From contig NZ_CP077683.1 in the NCBI RefSeq assembly GCF_019063845.1, positions 310,001 through 374,000 on the forward strand: 64,000 nt of DNA. Reading direction: 5' to 3'. Numbering within the stretch: position 1 is the stretch's first letter; each line of letters starts with the position of its first letter. Source of the stretch: Geomonas subterranea. Its GTDB lineage: Bacteria > Desulfobacterota > Desulfuromonadia > Geobacterales > Geobacteraceae. Of the stretch, positions 32,870-40,497 are shown in pieces. The translations under genes were made by a program, and so were the position numbers. A model generated the notes under the pieces. That model ran no database searches. It had not been told where the DNA came from and worked only from the letters and a program-made list of their open reading frames with translations.

Positions 32870-33042
32870 AATTGCGCGCGCGGAGCATGAAGGAGACAGG
32901 TGCAAAGCAGGTTGACGGGGAAGCTTGCCTGTGACACAGTAGCTGCCGGCCTGAAGCCGGTGCTTCGCATTGTTTGCATTACGACGAACGTCATGTACCA
33001 TCTGTTGAACCTGTGCCATCTCTACCTCTTAAGCGGGTCTCT

Positions 33043-34092
33043 ATGACAAGTTCATCCTTTTTCATGTCCAGCGAGCTGTCGCTAAAGTCAATGTTGTTAG
33101 CCGCCGTGGTACTGCTGGCATCATGGTGCCGTCCCTGCCATGCCGAGCCGCTGGAGATCACCCCCTTTCATACCTTCAACCAGAGCCCTCTGGTCCAGAT
33201 ATACGGGCTGCCCGCCGCGGAAAGCGCCGTCGTGCAGCCGGCGGGAAAGGGGTGGACGCTGCTTGCCGTCGATGTCGCCAACAGTTACCTGAAGCGGGAA
33301 ACGGCGCGCGAGGAGCTCTTTTTGGACGGCGAAGGGGAGCGGATCACCCTGGCGCTCCGCTACGGCGTCGCCAGCAGGATGGAACTGGGGATGGATCTTC
33401 CCCTGGTCGCCTATAACGGGGGGGTCTTCGACGGTTTCATCGAGGACTGGCACGAGTTCTTCGGGCTTCCCCAAGGGCAGAGGCCAGGCGCTCCCAAGGG
33501 GGGGCTCGGCTTCGCGTACGCGAGGGACGGCCGGCAGCGCCTGGAAATGGATGAGGCCGGCCTGCGGGTCGGCGACCTGAGGTTCACCGGGGGATGGCAG
33601 CTCTACAACGATGGCGGCGACAACCCGGTCGCGCTGGCACTGCGGGGGAGCCTCAAGGTCCCCACCGGGAGCAGCTCCCGCCTGACCGGAAGCGGCGGCA
33701 CCGACATGGCCTTGTGGCTTACCGGCAGCAGCGACTACGCCCTGCCAGGAAAATGGGGGCACGCCACGATCTTCGCGGCGGGCGGCGGCCTGGCCACGTC
33801 GGACGGGCAGGTGCTGAAAGAGCAGCGCCGTAACCTGGTCGGCTTTGGTACCCTTGGCTTTGGCTGGTCCCCGGCCGACAGCTTCGCCTTGAAGGCGCAA
33901 CTCTCCGGACACAGCGCCTTCTATAGGGACAGCGAATTCTCCGAGCTCAGCTCCGGGGCGATGCAGGCTGTTTTCGGAGGAACCGTCGCGTTCTCGCCGC
34001 GCACCACCCTGGACATCGCGCTCTCCGAGGACGTCACCGTCGGGGCCTCGCCGGACGTGGCGCTGCACCTGGGGATGGGACACCGGTTCTGA
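33043..34092 (+). CDS. DUF3187 outer-membrane protein
   Basis: 349 aa from ATG 33043; ATG 33064 and an upstream TTG are alternatives and none has a strong ribosome site. A signal peptide (SMLLAAVVLLASWCRPCHA) is followed by NQSPLVQIYGLPAAESAVV, a DUF3187 hallmark, then alternating beta-strands ending in Phe (LHLGMGHRF), as in beta-barrels. Probably an outer-membrane barrel of unknown cargo. The 234 bp between the YtxH stop and this start hold that gene's terminator and nothing else I can name. Confidence 0.8.
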   Translation: MTSSSFFMSSELSLKSMLLAAVVLLASWCRPCHAEPLEITPFHTFNQSPLVQIYGLPAAESAVVQPAGKGWTLLAVDVANSYLKRETAREELFLDGEGERITLALRYGVASRMELGMDLPLVAYNGGVFDGFIEDWHEFFGLPQGQRPGAPKGGLGFAYARDGRQRLEMDEAGLRVGDLRFTGGWQLYNDGGDNPVALALRGSLKVPTGSSSRLTGSGGTDMALWLTGSSDYALPGKWGHATIFAAGGGLATSDGQVLKEQRRNLVGFGTLGFGWSPADSFALKAQLSGHSAFYRDSEFSELSSGAMQAVFGGTVAFSPRTTLDIALSEDVTVGASPDVALHLGMGHRF

Positions 34093-34127
34093 TTTTTTCG
34101 CCTTTACCCCCGCGGCAGGAGGATGTG

Positions 34128-35318
34128 ATGGGTACGTCGGTAGGAATAGGGTTCAGCATGCGCAAGAACCCGGTCGAGGCTGGGCACGAGGCGGCCCGGA
34201 CCGCACTGGAACGGGCGGGTGTCGGCAAGCCCGACTTCGTGATGGTTTTCGCCACAGTGGGGTACCATCAGCAGAGGCTGATCGCCGCCATCCGGGAGGT
34301 GACTTCCGGGGCACCGCTGTGCGGCTGCTCGGGGGAAGGGATCATCGCGCAGGAGGACGTGGCCGAAACGAACTTCGCCGTCGGCGTCATGGTGATCGCC
34401 TCGGACGAGCTGCGCTTCGGGATAGCCTCCATATCGGGAATAGAGGAGCGGGGCGATCTTGCCGGCGAGCGCCTCGCCGCGAAGATCGCGCCCTTGGTGG
34501 CTTCGGACAGCCGCGCTTTCTTCCTTCTGGCCGACGGCCTCCGTTTCGACTTCGATCCTTTTGTCTCGGCCTTCGAGGGGGTCCTTTCCCCTTCGGCGCG
34601 CCTGCCGATCTTCGGGGGGCTCGCCGCGGACAACTGGGCCTCCCGCAAGACCTACCAGTACCACGACGACCAAGTCCTCAGTGACGGGGCCTGCTGCGTG
34701 GTCATGTCGGGTAAGGGGCAGGTCGCCTGGGGGATCAACCACGGCTGCGTCCCGGTCGGCACCAAGCGGACCATAACGCGCAGCAAGGGGAACATCATTT
34801 ACGAGATCGACGGCGTGCCGGCCCTCGAGGTCCTCAAGGAGTATCTGGACGAGGAGTGGTCCATCAAGTGGAACAAGGCGACCCTGAACCTCTGCCTGGG
34901 GTTCAAGACGCCGGAACACCTGCGCCAGGGGTACGAGGAGTACTTCGTCCGCTACATAACGGACAAGGACGAGCGGGAAGGGTCCGTGACCATCCAGTCC
35001 GACGTCGCGGAGGGGACCGAGCTCTGGATCGTGCGCCGCGACAAGGAGCTGATGATGAACGGCCTGCGCTCCATACCGCGCCAGATCAAGGAACAGCTTT
35101 GCGGCGACACGCCGAAGTTCGTGCTGCAGTTTGAATGCATGGGGCGGGGGAGGGTCGTCTTCAAGGAGCAGGAGCGCATGGACCTGGTCAAGTCCCTGCA
35201 GCGTGACCTCGGGGAGCGGGTCCCCTGGCTTGGGTTCTACACCTACGGCGAGATCGGGCCGATCAGGACGTACAACTGTTTCCACAACTTCACCTCGGTC
35301 GTCACCGTGGTGTACTGA
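34128..35318 (+). CDS. FIST domain sensory protein
   Basis: 396 aa from ATG 34128, with AGGAGG 5 bp upstream. FIST_N (VGIGFSMRKNPVEAG, LCGCSGEGII, GGLAADNW) and FIST_C (HGCVPVGTKRTITRS, PWLGFYTYGEIGPI, NCFHNFTSVVTVVY) together form the small-molecule sensor module thought to bind amino-acid-like ligands. Cytoplasmic. It is encoded 19 bp ahead of a hybrid kinase and probably feeds into it. Confidence 0.9.
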   Translation: MGTSVGIGFSMRKNPVEAGHEAARTALERAGVGKPDFVMVFATVGYHQQRLIAAIREVTSGAPLCGCSGEGIIAQEDVAETNFAVGVMVIASDELRFGIASISGIEERGDLAGERLAAKIAPLVASDSRAFFLLADGLRFDFDPFVSAFEGVLSPSARLPIFGGLAADNWASRKTYQYHDDQVLSDGACCVVMSGKGQVAWGINHGCVPVGTKRTITRSKGNIIYEIDGVPALEVLKEYLDEEWSIKWNKATLNLCLGFKTPEHLRQGYEEYFVRYITDKDEREGSVTIQSDVAEGTELWIVRRDKELMMNGLRSIPRQIKEQLCGDTPKFVLQFECMGRGRVVFKEQERMDLVKSLQRDLGERVPWLGFYTYGEIGPIRTYNCFHNFTSVVTVVY

Positions 35319-35337
35319 AGCCCAAAGATTGCAGCGT

Positions 35338-37902
35338 ATGAACGAATCCGCAAAAGACACGCCGCCGGCAGCCGAGCTGGAGAAGCTGCGCCGGGAGAAC
35401 GAGATCCTGTCGGAGCAGGTGAAGAGGCTGGTCAAGGCCGAGAGCAGGCTCTACGACTACCAGGAGAAGCTCGACGCCCAGGTCAAGGAGTACAGCGAGC
35501 TGTACGACCTGAGCCGCAGGCTCTCCACCTGCTCCGACCTCCCGGCCATCTTCGAGTTCGCCGCCGGGTACGTCATCAACAGCCTCAACTACGAGCGGGT
35601 GCTCTTCTTCCAGAAATCCGACGACGGTGCCGCGTACGCGGTCTGCGCCTGGGACGGCTTTTACGACCCCGAGGAGGAGAGCGCGGTTTCATCCCTCAGC
35701 ATCCCTCGCAAGGCCCCCTTCCTGTCCCCGCTCTTTTCCGGTGAGAGCTACCGCGTCTGCACGGAGGGGTCGCGGCAGCACGCACTCTCCGAGTACCGCG
35801 CCAGGCTCCTGATGAACGAGTACCTCCTCTGTCCGCTGGGGAACCCCTCCGACCCCCCGGTCCTGATCGCGGTGGGGAACTCCGCGGAGAACGCCGAGTT
35901 CAACCGCCGTGTCAGCGGCGGCGAGGAGGCGCTGTTCGGCATCGGCAACCTGGTGGGGCTCCTCTCGTCGGCGATCGAGAACCTGATCCACTATGCCGGC
36001 ATGAAGAAGGCGCTGGAGCAGGAGCGGCTCGCGGAGGCGAAGTACCGCGGCATCTTTGAAAACGCCATGGAGGGGATCTTCCAGACCACCCCCGAGGGGA
36101 AGTTTCTCAGCTGCAATTTCGCCACCGCCGCCATCCTCGGGTACCAGACGCCGGAAGAGGTGCTGGAAAACGTGGTGGACATCGGGCCGCAACTCTACGT
36201 CGATCCCACGCGGCGCGATGAGCTGTACGGGATGATGAACCAGCGGCAAAACGTGAAGAATTTCGAGGTGGAGTTCTACCGCAACGACGGCAGCAGGATC
36301 TGGGTCAATCTCAGCACGCGCCCCACCTTCGACGAAAGCGGCTCGCTCGCCCACATCGACGGCATCATGCAGGACATCACCGAGCGCAAGCGGGACGAGG
36401 ACGCCCTGCGCAAGCTCTCCCAGGTGGTCGAGCAAAGTCCCGTCTCCATCGTCATCACCGACACCTCCGGCCGGATCGAGTTCGTGAACCCGAAGTTCGT
36501 GCAGTTGACGGGGTACACGCAGGAGGAGGTCACCGGCAGGAATCCGAGGTTCCTGAAGTCGGGGAAATCCGACCCGGAGGAGTCCAAGAGACTGTGGCAG
36601 ACCATCTCCAGCGGCAAGGTGTGGGAAGGGGAGTTCCTCAACAAGAAGAAAAACGGGGAGCTTTTTTCCGAGCACGCCACCGTCTCCCCCATAAGGGACA
36701 GAAACGGCGTCATCACCCACTTTTTGGCGGTCAAGGAGGACATCACCGAGCGCAAGCTTCTTGAAGCGCAGCTGTTCCAGTCGCAGAAGATGGAGTCGAT
36801 CGGGCGGCTTGCGGGGGGGGTGGCCCATGACTTCAACAACATGCTGAGCGTCATCCTGGGCTGCGCCCAGCTGGCACTGCGCGACGCCCAGGAGGGGAGT
36901 CCGCTGTGGCAGGATCTCGACCAGATCATCCACGCCGCCAAGCGCTCCAGCGACATCACCAGGCAGCTGCTCGCTTTCTCGCGCAACGAGGTGATCGCGC
37001 CGCGGGAGGTGAACCTGAACGATCACTTCGCCGAGATGCAGAAAACGCTGGGACGGCTCATCGGCGAGGACATCAAGATGACCTTCCAGCCCGCTCCGGA
37101 GCTGTGGCCGGTCAACGCCGACACGACGCAGCTGGACCAGATCCTGGTCAACCTCGCGGTCAACGCACGGGACGCCATGGAGAACGGGGGAGTCCTCACC
37201 GTGGCGACCTCCAACGTCACCGTGGACCAAAGTTACAGCCAGTACCACCTGGACGCCTCTCCGGGGGAGTACGTCCAGCTTTCGGTGGGCGACACCGGGT
37301 GCGGCATGGACCGCGACACCCTCGATCGCATCTTCGAACCTTTTTTCACGACCAAGGAGGTGGGGAAGGGGACGGGGCTGGGGCTTGCTACCGTGTACGG
37401 CATCGTGCGGCAGCATAACGGTTTCATCAACGTCTACAGCGAGCCGGGGCAGGGGACCATCTTCCAGATCAACTTCCCCAGGTTCGCGGGAGCCGGCGCG
37501 GGCGGGGAGAGTGCGGCAGCAGAGGGGGGGCTCTCCGGCTCAGGGACCGTGCTGCTGGTCGAGGACGATGCCCTGGTGCGCAAGATGACGCTGCGGGCCC
37601 TGAGGGACCTGGGTTACACCGTGATCCATGCGTCGGGTGCCGACGAGGCCATCGCCATCTGCAGGGACGGCGGGACGCACATCGACGTGATCCTGACCGA
37701 CGTGGTCATGCCGGGGATGAACGGCAAGGAGATGGTTGACGCCATCGAGGCCTTTCGCCCCGGCCTGAAGGTGCTCTTCATGTCGGGGTACACCAGGGAC
37801 CTCGTGGCCCAGCGCGGGGTGGTGGACGAGGGGCGGCATTTCATCCAGAAGCCGTTCGACCTGCAGTCGCTGGGCAGGAAACTGAAGGAAACACTGCGGT
37901 AA
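35338..37902 (+). CDS. Hybrid histidine kinase partnered with FIST protein
   Basis: 854 aa from ATG 35338. An N-terminal coiled coil (about 10-65), GAF-like region (about 70-215), two PAS domains (about 235-360 and 365-485), HisKA with AGGVAHDFNNMLSVI, HATPase (LVNLAVNARDAM, DTGCGMD, KGTGLGLATV) and a C-terminal receiver (LLVEDDALVRK, Asp in DVILTDVVMPGMNG, Lys in FIQKPFD). No membrane helix, so it is cytoplasmic. FIST plus kinase operons are a recurring pattern; the final output is not in the window. Confidence 0.9.
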   Translation: MNESAKDTPPAAELEKLRRENEILSEQVKRLVKAESRLYDYQEKLDAQVKEYSELYDLSRRLSTCSDLPAIFEFAAGYVINSLNYERVLFFQKSDDGAAYAVCAWDGFYDPEEESAVSSLSIPRKAPFLSPLFSGESYRVCTEGSRQHALSEYRARLLMNEYLLCPLGNPSDPPVLIAVGNSAENAEFNRRVSGGEEALFGIGNLVGLLSSAIENLIHYAGMKKALEQERLAEAKYRGIFENAMEGIFQTTPEGKFLSCNFATAAILGYQTPEEVLENVVDIGPQLYVDPTRRDELYGMMNQRQNVKNFEVEFYRNDGSRIWVNLSTRPTFDESGSLAHIDGIMQDITERKRDEDALRKLSQVVEQSPVSIVITDTSGRIEFVNPKFVQLTGYTQEEVTGRNPRFLKSGKSDPEESKRLWQTISSGKVWEGEFLNKKKNGELFSEHATVSPIRDRNGVITHFLAVKEDITERKLLEAQLFQSQKMESIGRLAGGVAHDFNNMLSVILGCAQLALRDAQEGSPLWQDLDQIIHAAKRSSDITRQLLAFSRNEVIAPREVNLNDHFAEMQKTLGRLIGEDIKMTFQPAPELWPVNADTTQLDQILVNLAVNARDAMENGGVLTVATSNVTVDQSYSQYHLDASPGEYVQLSVGDTGCGMDRDTLDRIFEPFFTTKEVGKGTGLGLATVYGIVRQHNGFINVYSEPGQGTIFQINFPRFAGAGAGGESAAAEGGLSGSGTVLLVEDDALVRKMTLRALRDLGYTVIHASGADEAIAICRDGGTHIDVILTDVVMPGMNGKEMVDAIEAFRPGLKVLFMSGYTRDLVAQRGVVDEGRHFIQKPFDLQSLGRKLKETLR

Positions 37903-37908
37903 ACTTAC

Positions 37909-38325
37909 TCACGGCTCCTTTTCGTTAAAGAGCGCGAACTGCTTCATCATCTTCTGCCGATACCCCACGATGTCTTGTCTTAGCAACGCCAGTTGCGCCA
38001 TCTTTTCATCCACCTTGGCGACATGAAGGTCCAGGATCTCGATGAGCCGCGGGATCATCTTCTCGGTCTGCTTGGCATCCCCATAGGCCGCGTAAAGATC
38101 CTGCATCTCCTTGATGGTCAGCCCCAACTCTTTGAGCCTGATGATGAACTTTATCCTTCTGACATAGTAGGGTGTGTACCCCCTGGTGGCGCCGTCCTGC
38201 CGCTCCACCGATTCAACGATCCCCACCTCTTCCCAGTAACGCAGAGTCCTCGTTGTCAGTCCCAAATCCTTCGCCAGGTCGCTGATCGAGACGATGGTCT
38301 CGCCTTCCTTCTGCACATTCGCCAT
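37909..38325 (-). CDS. MerR-family regulator, probably of acyl-CoA catabolism
   Basis: 138 aa from ATG 38325, chosen over an upstream ATG because AGGTGAAG precedes it. The winged helix starts VSISDLAKDLGLTTRTLRYW; YVRRIKFIIRLKELGLTIKE and a long coiled coil follow. No Cys metal site, so it should sense an organic effector. The lack of an effector domain, the position next to a fatty-acid island and the TTTACGTAAA-type sites suggest a LiuR-like regulator (known in other proteobacteria for branched-chain and short-chain acyl-CoA genes); this is inference. Confidence 0.85.
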   Translation of the reverse strand: MANVQKEGETIVSISDLAKDLGLTTRTLRYWEEVGIVESVERQDGATRGYTPYYVRRIKFIIRLKELGLTIKEMQDLYAAYGDAKQTEKMIPRLIEILDLHVAKVDEKMAQLALLRQDIVGYRQKMMKQFALFNEKEP

Positions 38326-38335
38326 TTGCTTCACC

Positions 38336-38381
38336 TTTACGTAAATTGGGACATTTTCAGCGAAGCACCGGCTTTTGTCAA
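38336..38381 (-). promoter_or_regulatory. MerR gene promoter and autoregulatory palindrome
   Basis: On the minus strand, TTGACA (38376-38381), a 17-bp spacer and GAAAAT (38353-38358) precede the palindrome TTTACGTAAA (38336-38345), which is 11 bp from the MerR start codon. The palindrome shares ACGTAAA with the two operator-like sites on the other strand. Confidence 0.5.
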
Positions 38382-38465
38382 CCAATACTCTGGGCCGGGA
38401 GAACGCGCCGGAACGGGCGCAGAGAATTCAATAAACACTTTAGTATAATTCTGTTTTATTTATGG

Positions 38466-38494
38466 TTGACATTAACGTAAACCACTGATATTTT
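38466..38494 (+). promoter_or_regulatory. Operator-promoter of the MerR regulon, copy 1
   Basis: TTGACA, 17-bp spacer with TTAACGTAAACC, TATTTT. Over 25 bp it matches the site at 48580-48604 with only three differences. It points at the truncated CoA-transferase remnant (38827-39180), presumably its former client gene. Confidence 0.65.
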
Positions 38495-38826
38495 TTTAGC
38501 GCGACCTGGGGTCTCCTTGTGTAAGTCGCTATAAAAACGCAAATTACCTCATATTTTTACCGCAACTAAAAAAGTAGCAACGCTGCGTATTTACCCCTTG
38601 CGGTAAGTACACTGACAAATTGTTGGTTGAGCTTGGTGCGGATCATAATGCGGTAGTGCCCAGTAAGGGGGTTGGTTAACCGGCTGTCGACTCATTTTAA
38701 CCGATGAATAATAACTTTGTTTTGTAGAATCTGGTACCGTAAAATCACCAGTGATTTCAGATTATTATAACAATAAGCCCTCTAAGTGTGAGTCTTGGAG
38801 TGATTCGTTAAATAACGCAGGTTGAA
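38495..38826. other. AT-rich intergenic stretch
   Basis: 332 bp, clearly richer in A/T than the surroundings. No ORF, clear hairpin with U-run or known riboswitch seen. It links the copy-1 promoter to a gene remnant and probably contains the scar of the deletion. Confidence 0.4.
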
Positions 38827-39180
38827 ATGACCGAGCTGCACAAGAGGATCAGATGGTCGACATGGTGCGCCAAGGGGACCACGCAGGTGATGCCGGTGGG
38901 ATCGGTCTTCGAGGGGCCCGAGCACGACCTGGACGTCCCGGTAACCGAGCAGGGGCTCGCGGACCTGCGGGGGCTCTCCCCCCGGGAACGCGCGAAGACC
39001 ATCATCAACAACTGCATCCATCCCGACTACAAGCCCCTGATGCAGGAGTACTACGATAGGGCCAAGCGGGAGTGCTGCGAGCTCAACGTGGGGCACGAAC
39101 CGCACCTGCTCTTCAAGGTGTTCAAGATGCAGCAGCACCTCGTGGGAAAAGGGACCATGAAGATCAACAAATGGAATTAG
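38827..39180 (+). pseudogene. C-terminal remnant of acetyl-CoA hydrolase/CoA-transferase
   Basis: 117 codons. DLDVPVTEQGLADLRGLSPR, RAKTIINNCIHPDYKPLMQE and GHEPHLLFKVF match the C-terminus of Cat1/acetyl-CoA hydrolase family proteins, which are about 500 aa. The catalytic Glu region and the whole N-terminal domain are absent, and no ribosome site precedes the ATG. It would have fitted the adjacent fatty-acid island. Confidence 0.75.
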
Positions 39181-39203
39181 GTTCGCATCGTGAGGGTGGA
39201 CGG

Positions 39204-40043
39204 ATGGAAACGGAGAAAGGTGAGCTTTCGCGTGACGAGTTGCAGAAGGCGGTCGAGCTCCTCGAGATAGTGGCGGCCCGGAGCAAGGGATGCTCCCTGT
39301 CGGCGCTGGCGCGCCAGGCGGCGATCACCCCCTACCGGGTGCGGCTCCTCCTGGCGCTTTTGGAGGACAAGGGGCTGGTGCAGTGCGCGGTTCAAAGCGG
39401 GAAGTACGACGAAAGCCGCGCCCGGAAGCTCGCCAGGAGCCTGCTGCAAAACGCCCGCAGCAGCAGGGTCCTCGGCCCTCTGGTCCGGGCGGTGCTGTCG
39501 GAGCACGACGACGACCTGAAGGTGACCATACTGAAGGATGCCCGGCCGGTCCTGGAAGCGCTGGCCCGGCGGCACAACGAGGCGATCTTCATGGCGATCC
39601 CCAAGGGTGATGAAGTGCTGCTGCTAGACATGGTGGATCCCCTGCAGCAGGGGAGGGGTGAGCCCTTAGTCGGGAGGCGCTTCCCCTTTTTCGCCAACGC
39701 CGCCGGCAAGGTGATGCGGGCCATCGATTCGTGGGACCTGTTGGAGCAGATCGGGCGGAGGTGGCGCGGCGGCCGGGGCGGTTGCCCGGACCTGGCTGCC
39801 TTGAGGGTCGAACTGGAGCAGATCAGGGAGAACGGGGTCGCCGTGGAGTGCAGCGGCATGGGGGAGGGAGTGGTCACCGTGGCGGTGGCGGTGAGGGACT
39901 ACGCCGGCAAGGTGGTGGGCGCGCTGATGCTGTTCGGTCCGTCGTTTAGGCTCCTTGGCGACAGGCTGGAGCAGGAGATCATCCCCTCCCTGCGTCTGAG
40001 CGCCGAACTCCTCTCCGCCAGGTTCGGCTACGCCCCTCCTTGA
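39204..40043 (+). CDS. IclR-type transcriptional regulator
   Basis: 279 aa from ATG 39204 (GAGGGTGGAC). An N-terminal winged helix (GCSLSALARQAAITPYRVRLLLALLEDKG) and a C-terminal GAF-like effector domain (RRHNEAIFMAIPKGDEVLLL, ANAAGKVMRA, VAVRDYAGKVVGALMLFG) follow the IclR layout. Some recognition residues are unusual. It lies directly upstream of the DUF485/symporter pair on the same strand and is a candidate regulator of it. Confidence 0.75.
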   Translation: METEKGELSRDELQKAVELLEIVAARSKGCSLSALARQAAITPYRVRLLLALLEDKGLVQCAVQSGKYDESRARKLARSLLQNARSSRVLGPLVRAVLSEHDDDLKVTILKDARPVLEALARRHNEAIFMAIPKGDEVLLLDMVDPLQQGRGEPLVGRRFPFFANAAGKVMRAIDSWDLLEQIGRRWRGGRGGCPDLAALRVELEQIRENGVAVECSGMGEGVVTVAVAVRDYAGKVVGALMLFGPSFRLLGDRLEQEIIPSLRLSAELLSARFGYAPP

Positions 40044-40158
40044 AACACGCAAGCCTCTCCTGGAGCTATTGGCCCCCCTGGCGCAGGCGGGGGGATTGGG
40101 AAGGAAGCGGCGGCGCCGCTTTCAGACGCTGGCAACCCTAACAGAAGGAGTGACGGCC

Positions 40159-40464
40159 ATGTCGGAAAAACAGCAATGGGAAGCAATCGCCAACCACAGC
40201 AAGTTCATCGAGCTAAAGCGCAGGAAACGGAACTTCCTCTTCAGCTGGTGGATCATCTCGACCATCTACTACCTCCTGCTCCCGGTCATCTCGGGGTACT
40301 TCCCCGAGGCCTTCAGGGTCAAGGTGATCGGCCCCATCAATTTCGGCTACCTCTTCATCCTGTCCCAGTTCGTCATGGCCATCGGGGTGGCGATCTACTA
40401 CGCCCATGTCGCCAACAAGACCTTCGACCGGCTCACCAAGCAACTCTTGGAAGCGCTGCAATAG
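40159..40464 (+). CDS. DUF485 membrane protein (YjcH-like)
   Basis: 101 aa from ATG 40159 (AGAAGGAG). Two membrane helices (FLFSWWIISTIYYLLLPVIS and YLFILSQFVMAIGVAIYYA) with the DUF485 flanks KFIELKRRKRN and ANKTFDRLTKQ. Usually encoded immediately before ActP-type symporters, as here, and thought to assist them. The 115 bp upstream contain no recognised riboswitch. Confidence 0.9.
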   Translation: MSEKQQWEAIANHSKFIELKRRKRNFLFSWWIISTIYYLLLPVISGYFPEAFRVKVIGPINFGYLFILSQFVMAIGVAIYYAHVANKTFDRLTKQLLEALQ

Positions 40465-40497
40465 ATACGTCCATCAATTAAAGAGGGGGGACCAGGT

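Noticed and set aside
40044-40158. Cyclic-dinucleotide (GEMM) riboswitch before the DUF485/symporter genes
   Set aside because: The region is structured and GC-rich, but I could not match the conserved riboswitch core. Covariance-model scoring would be needed to claim it.
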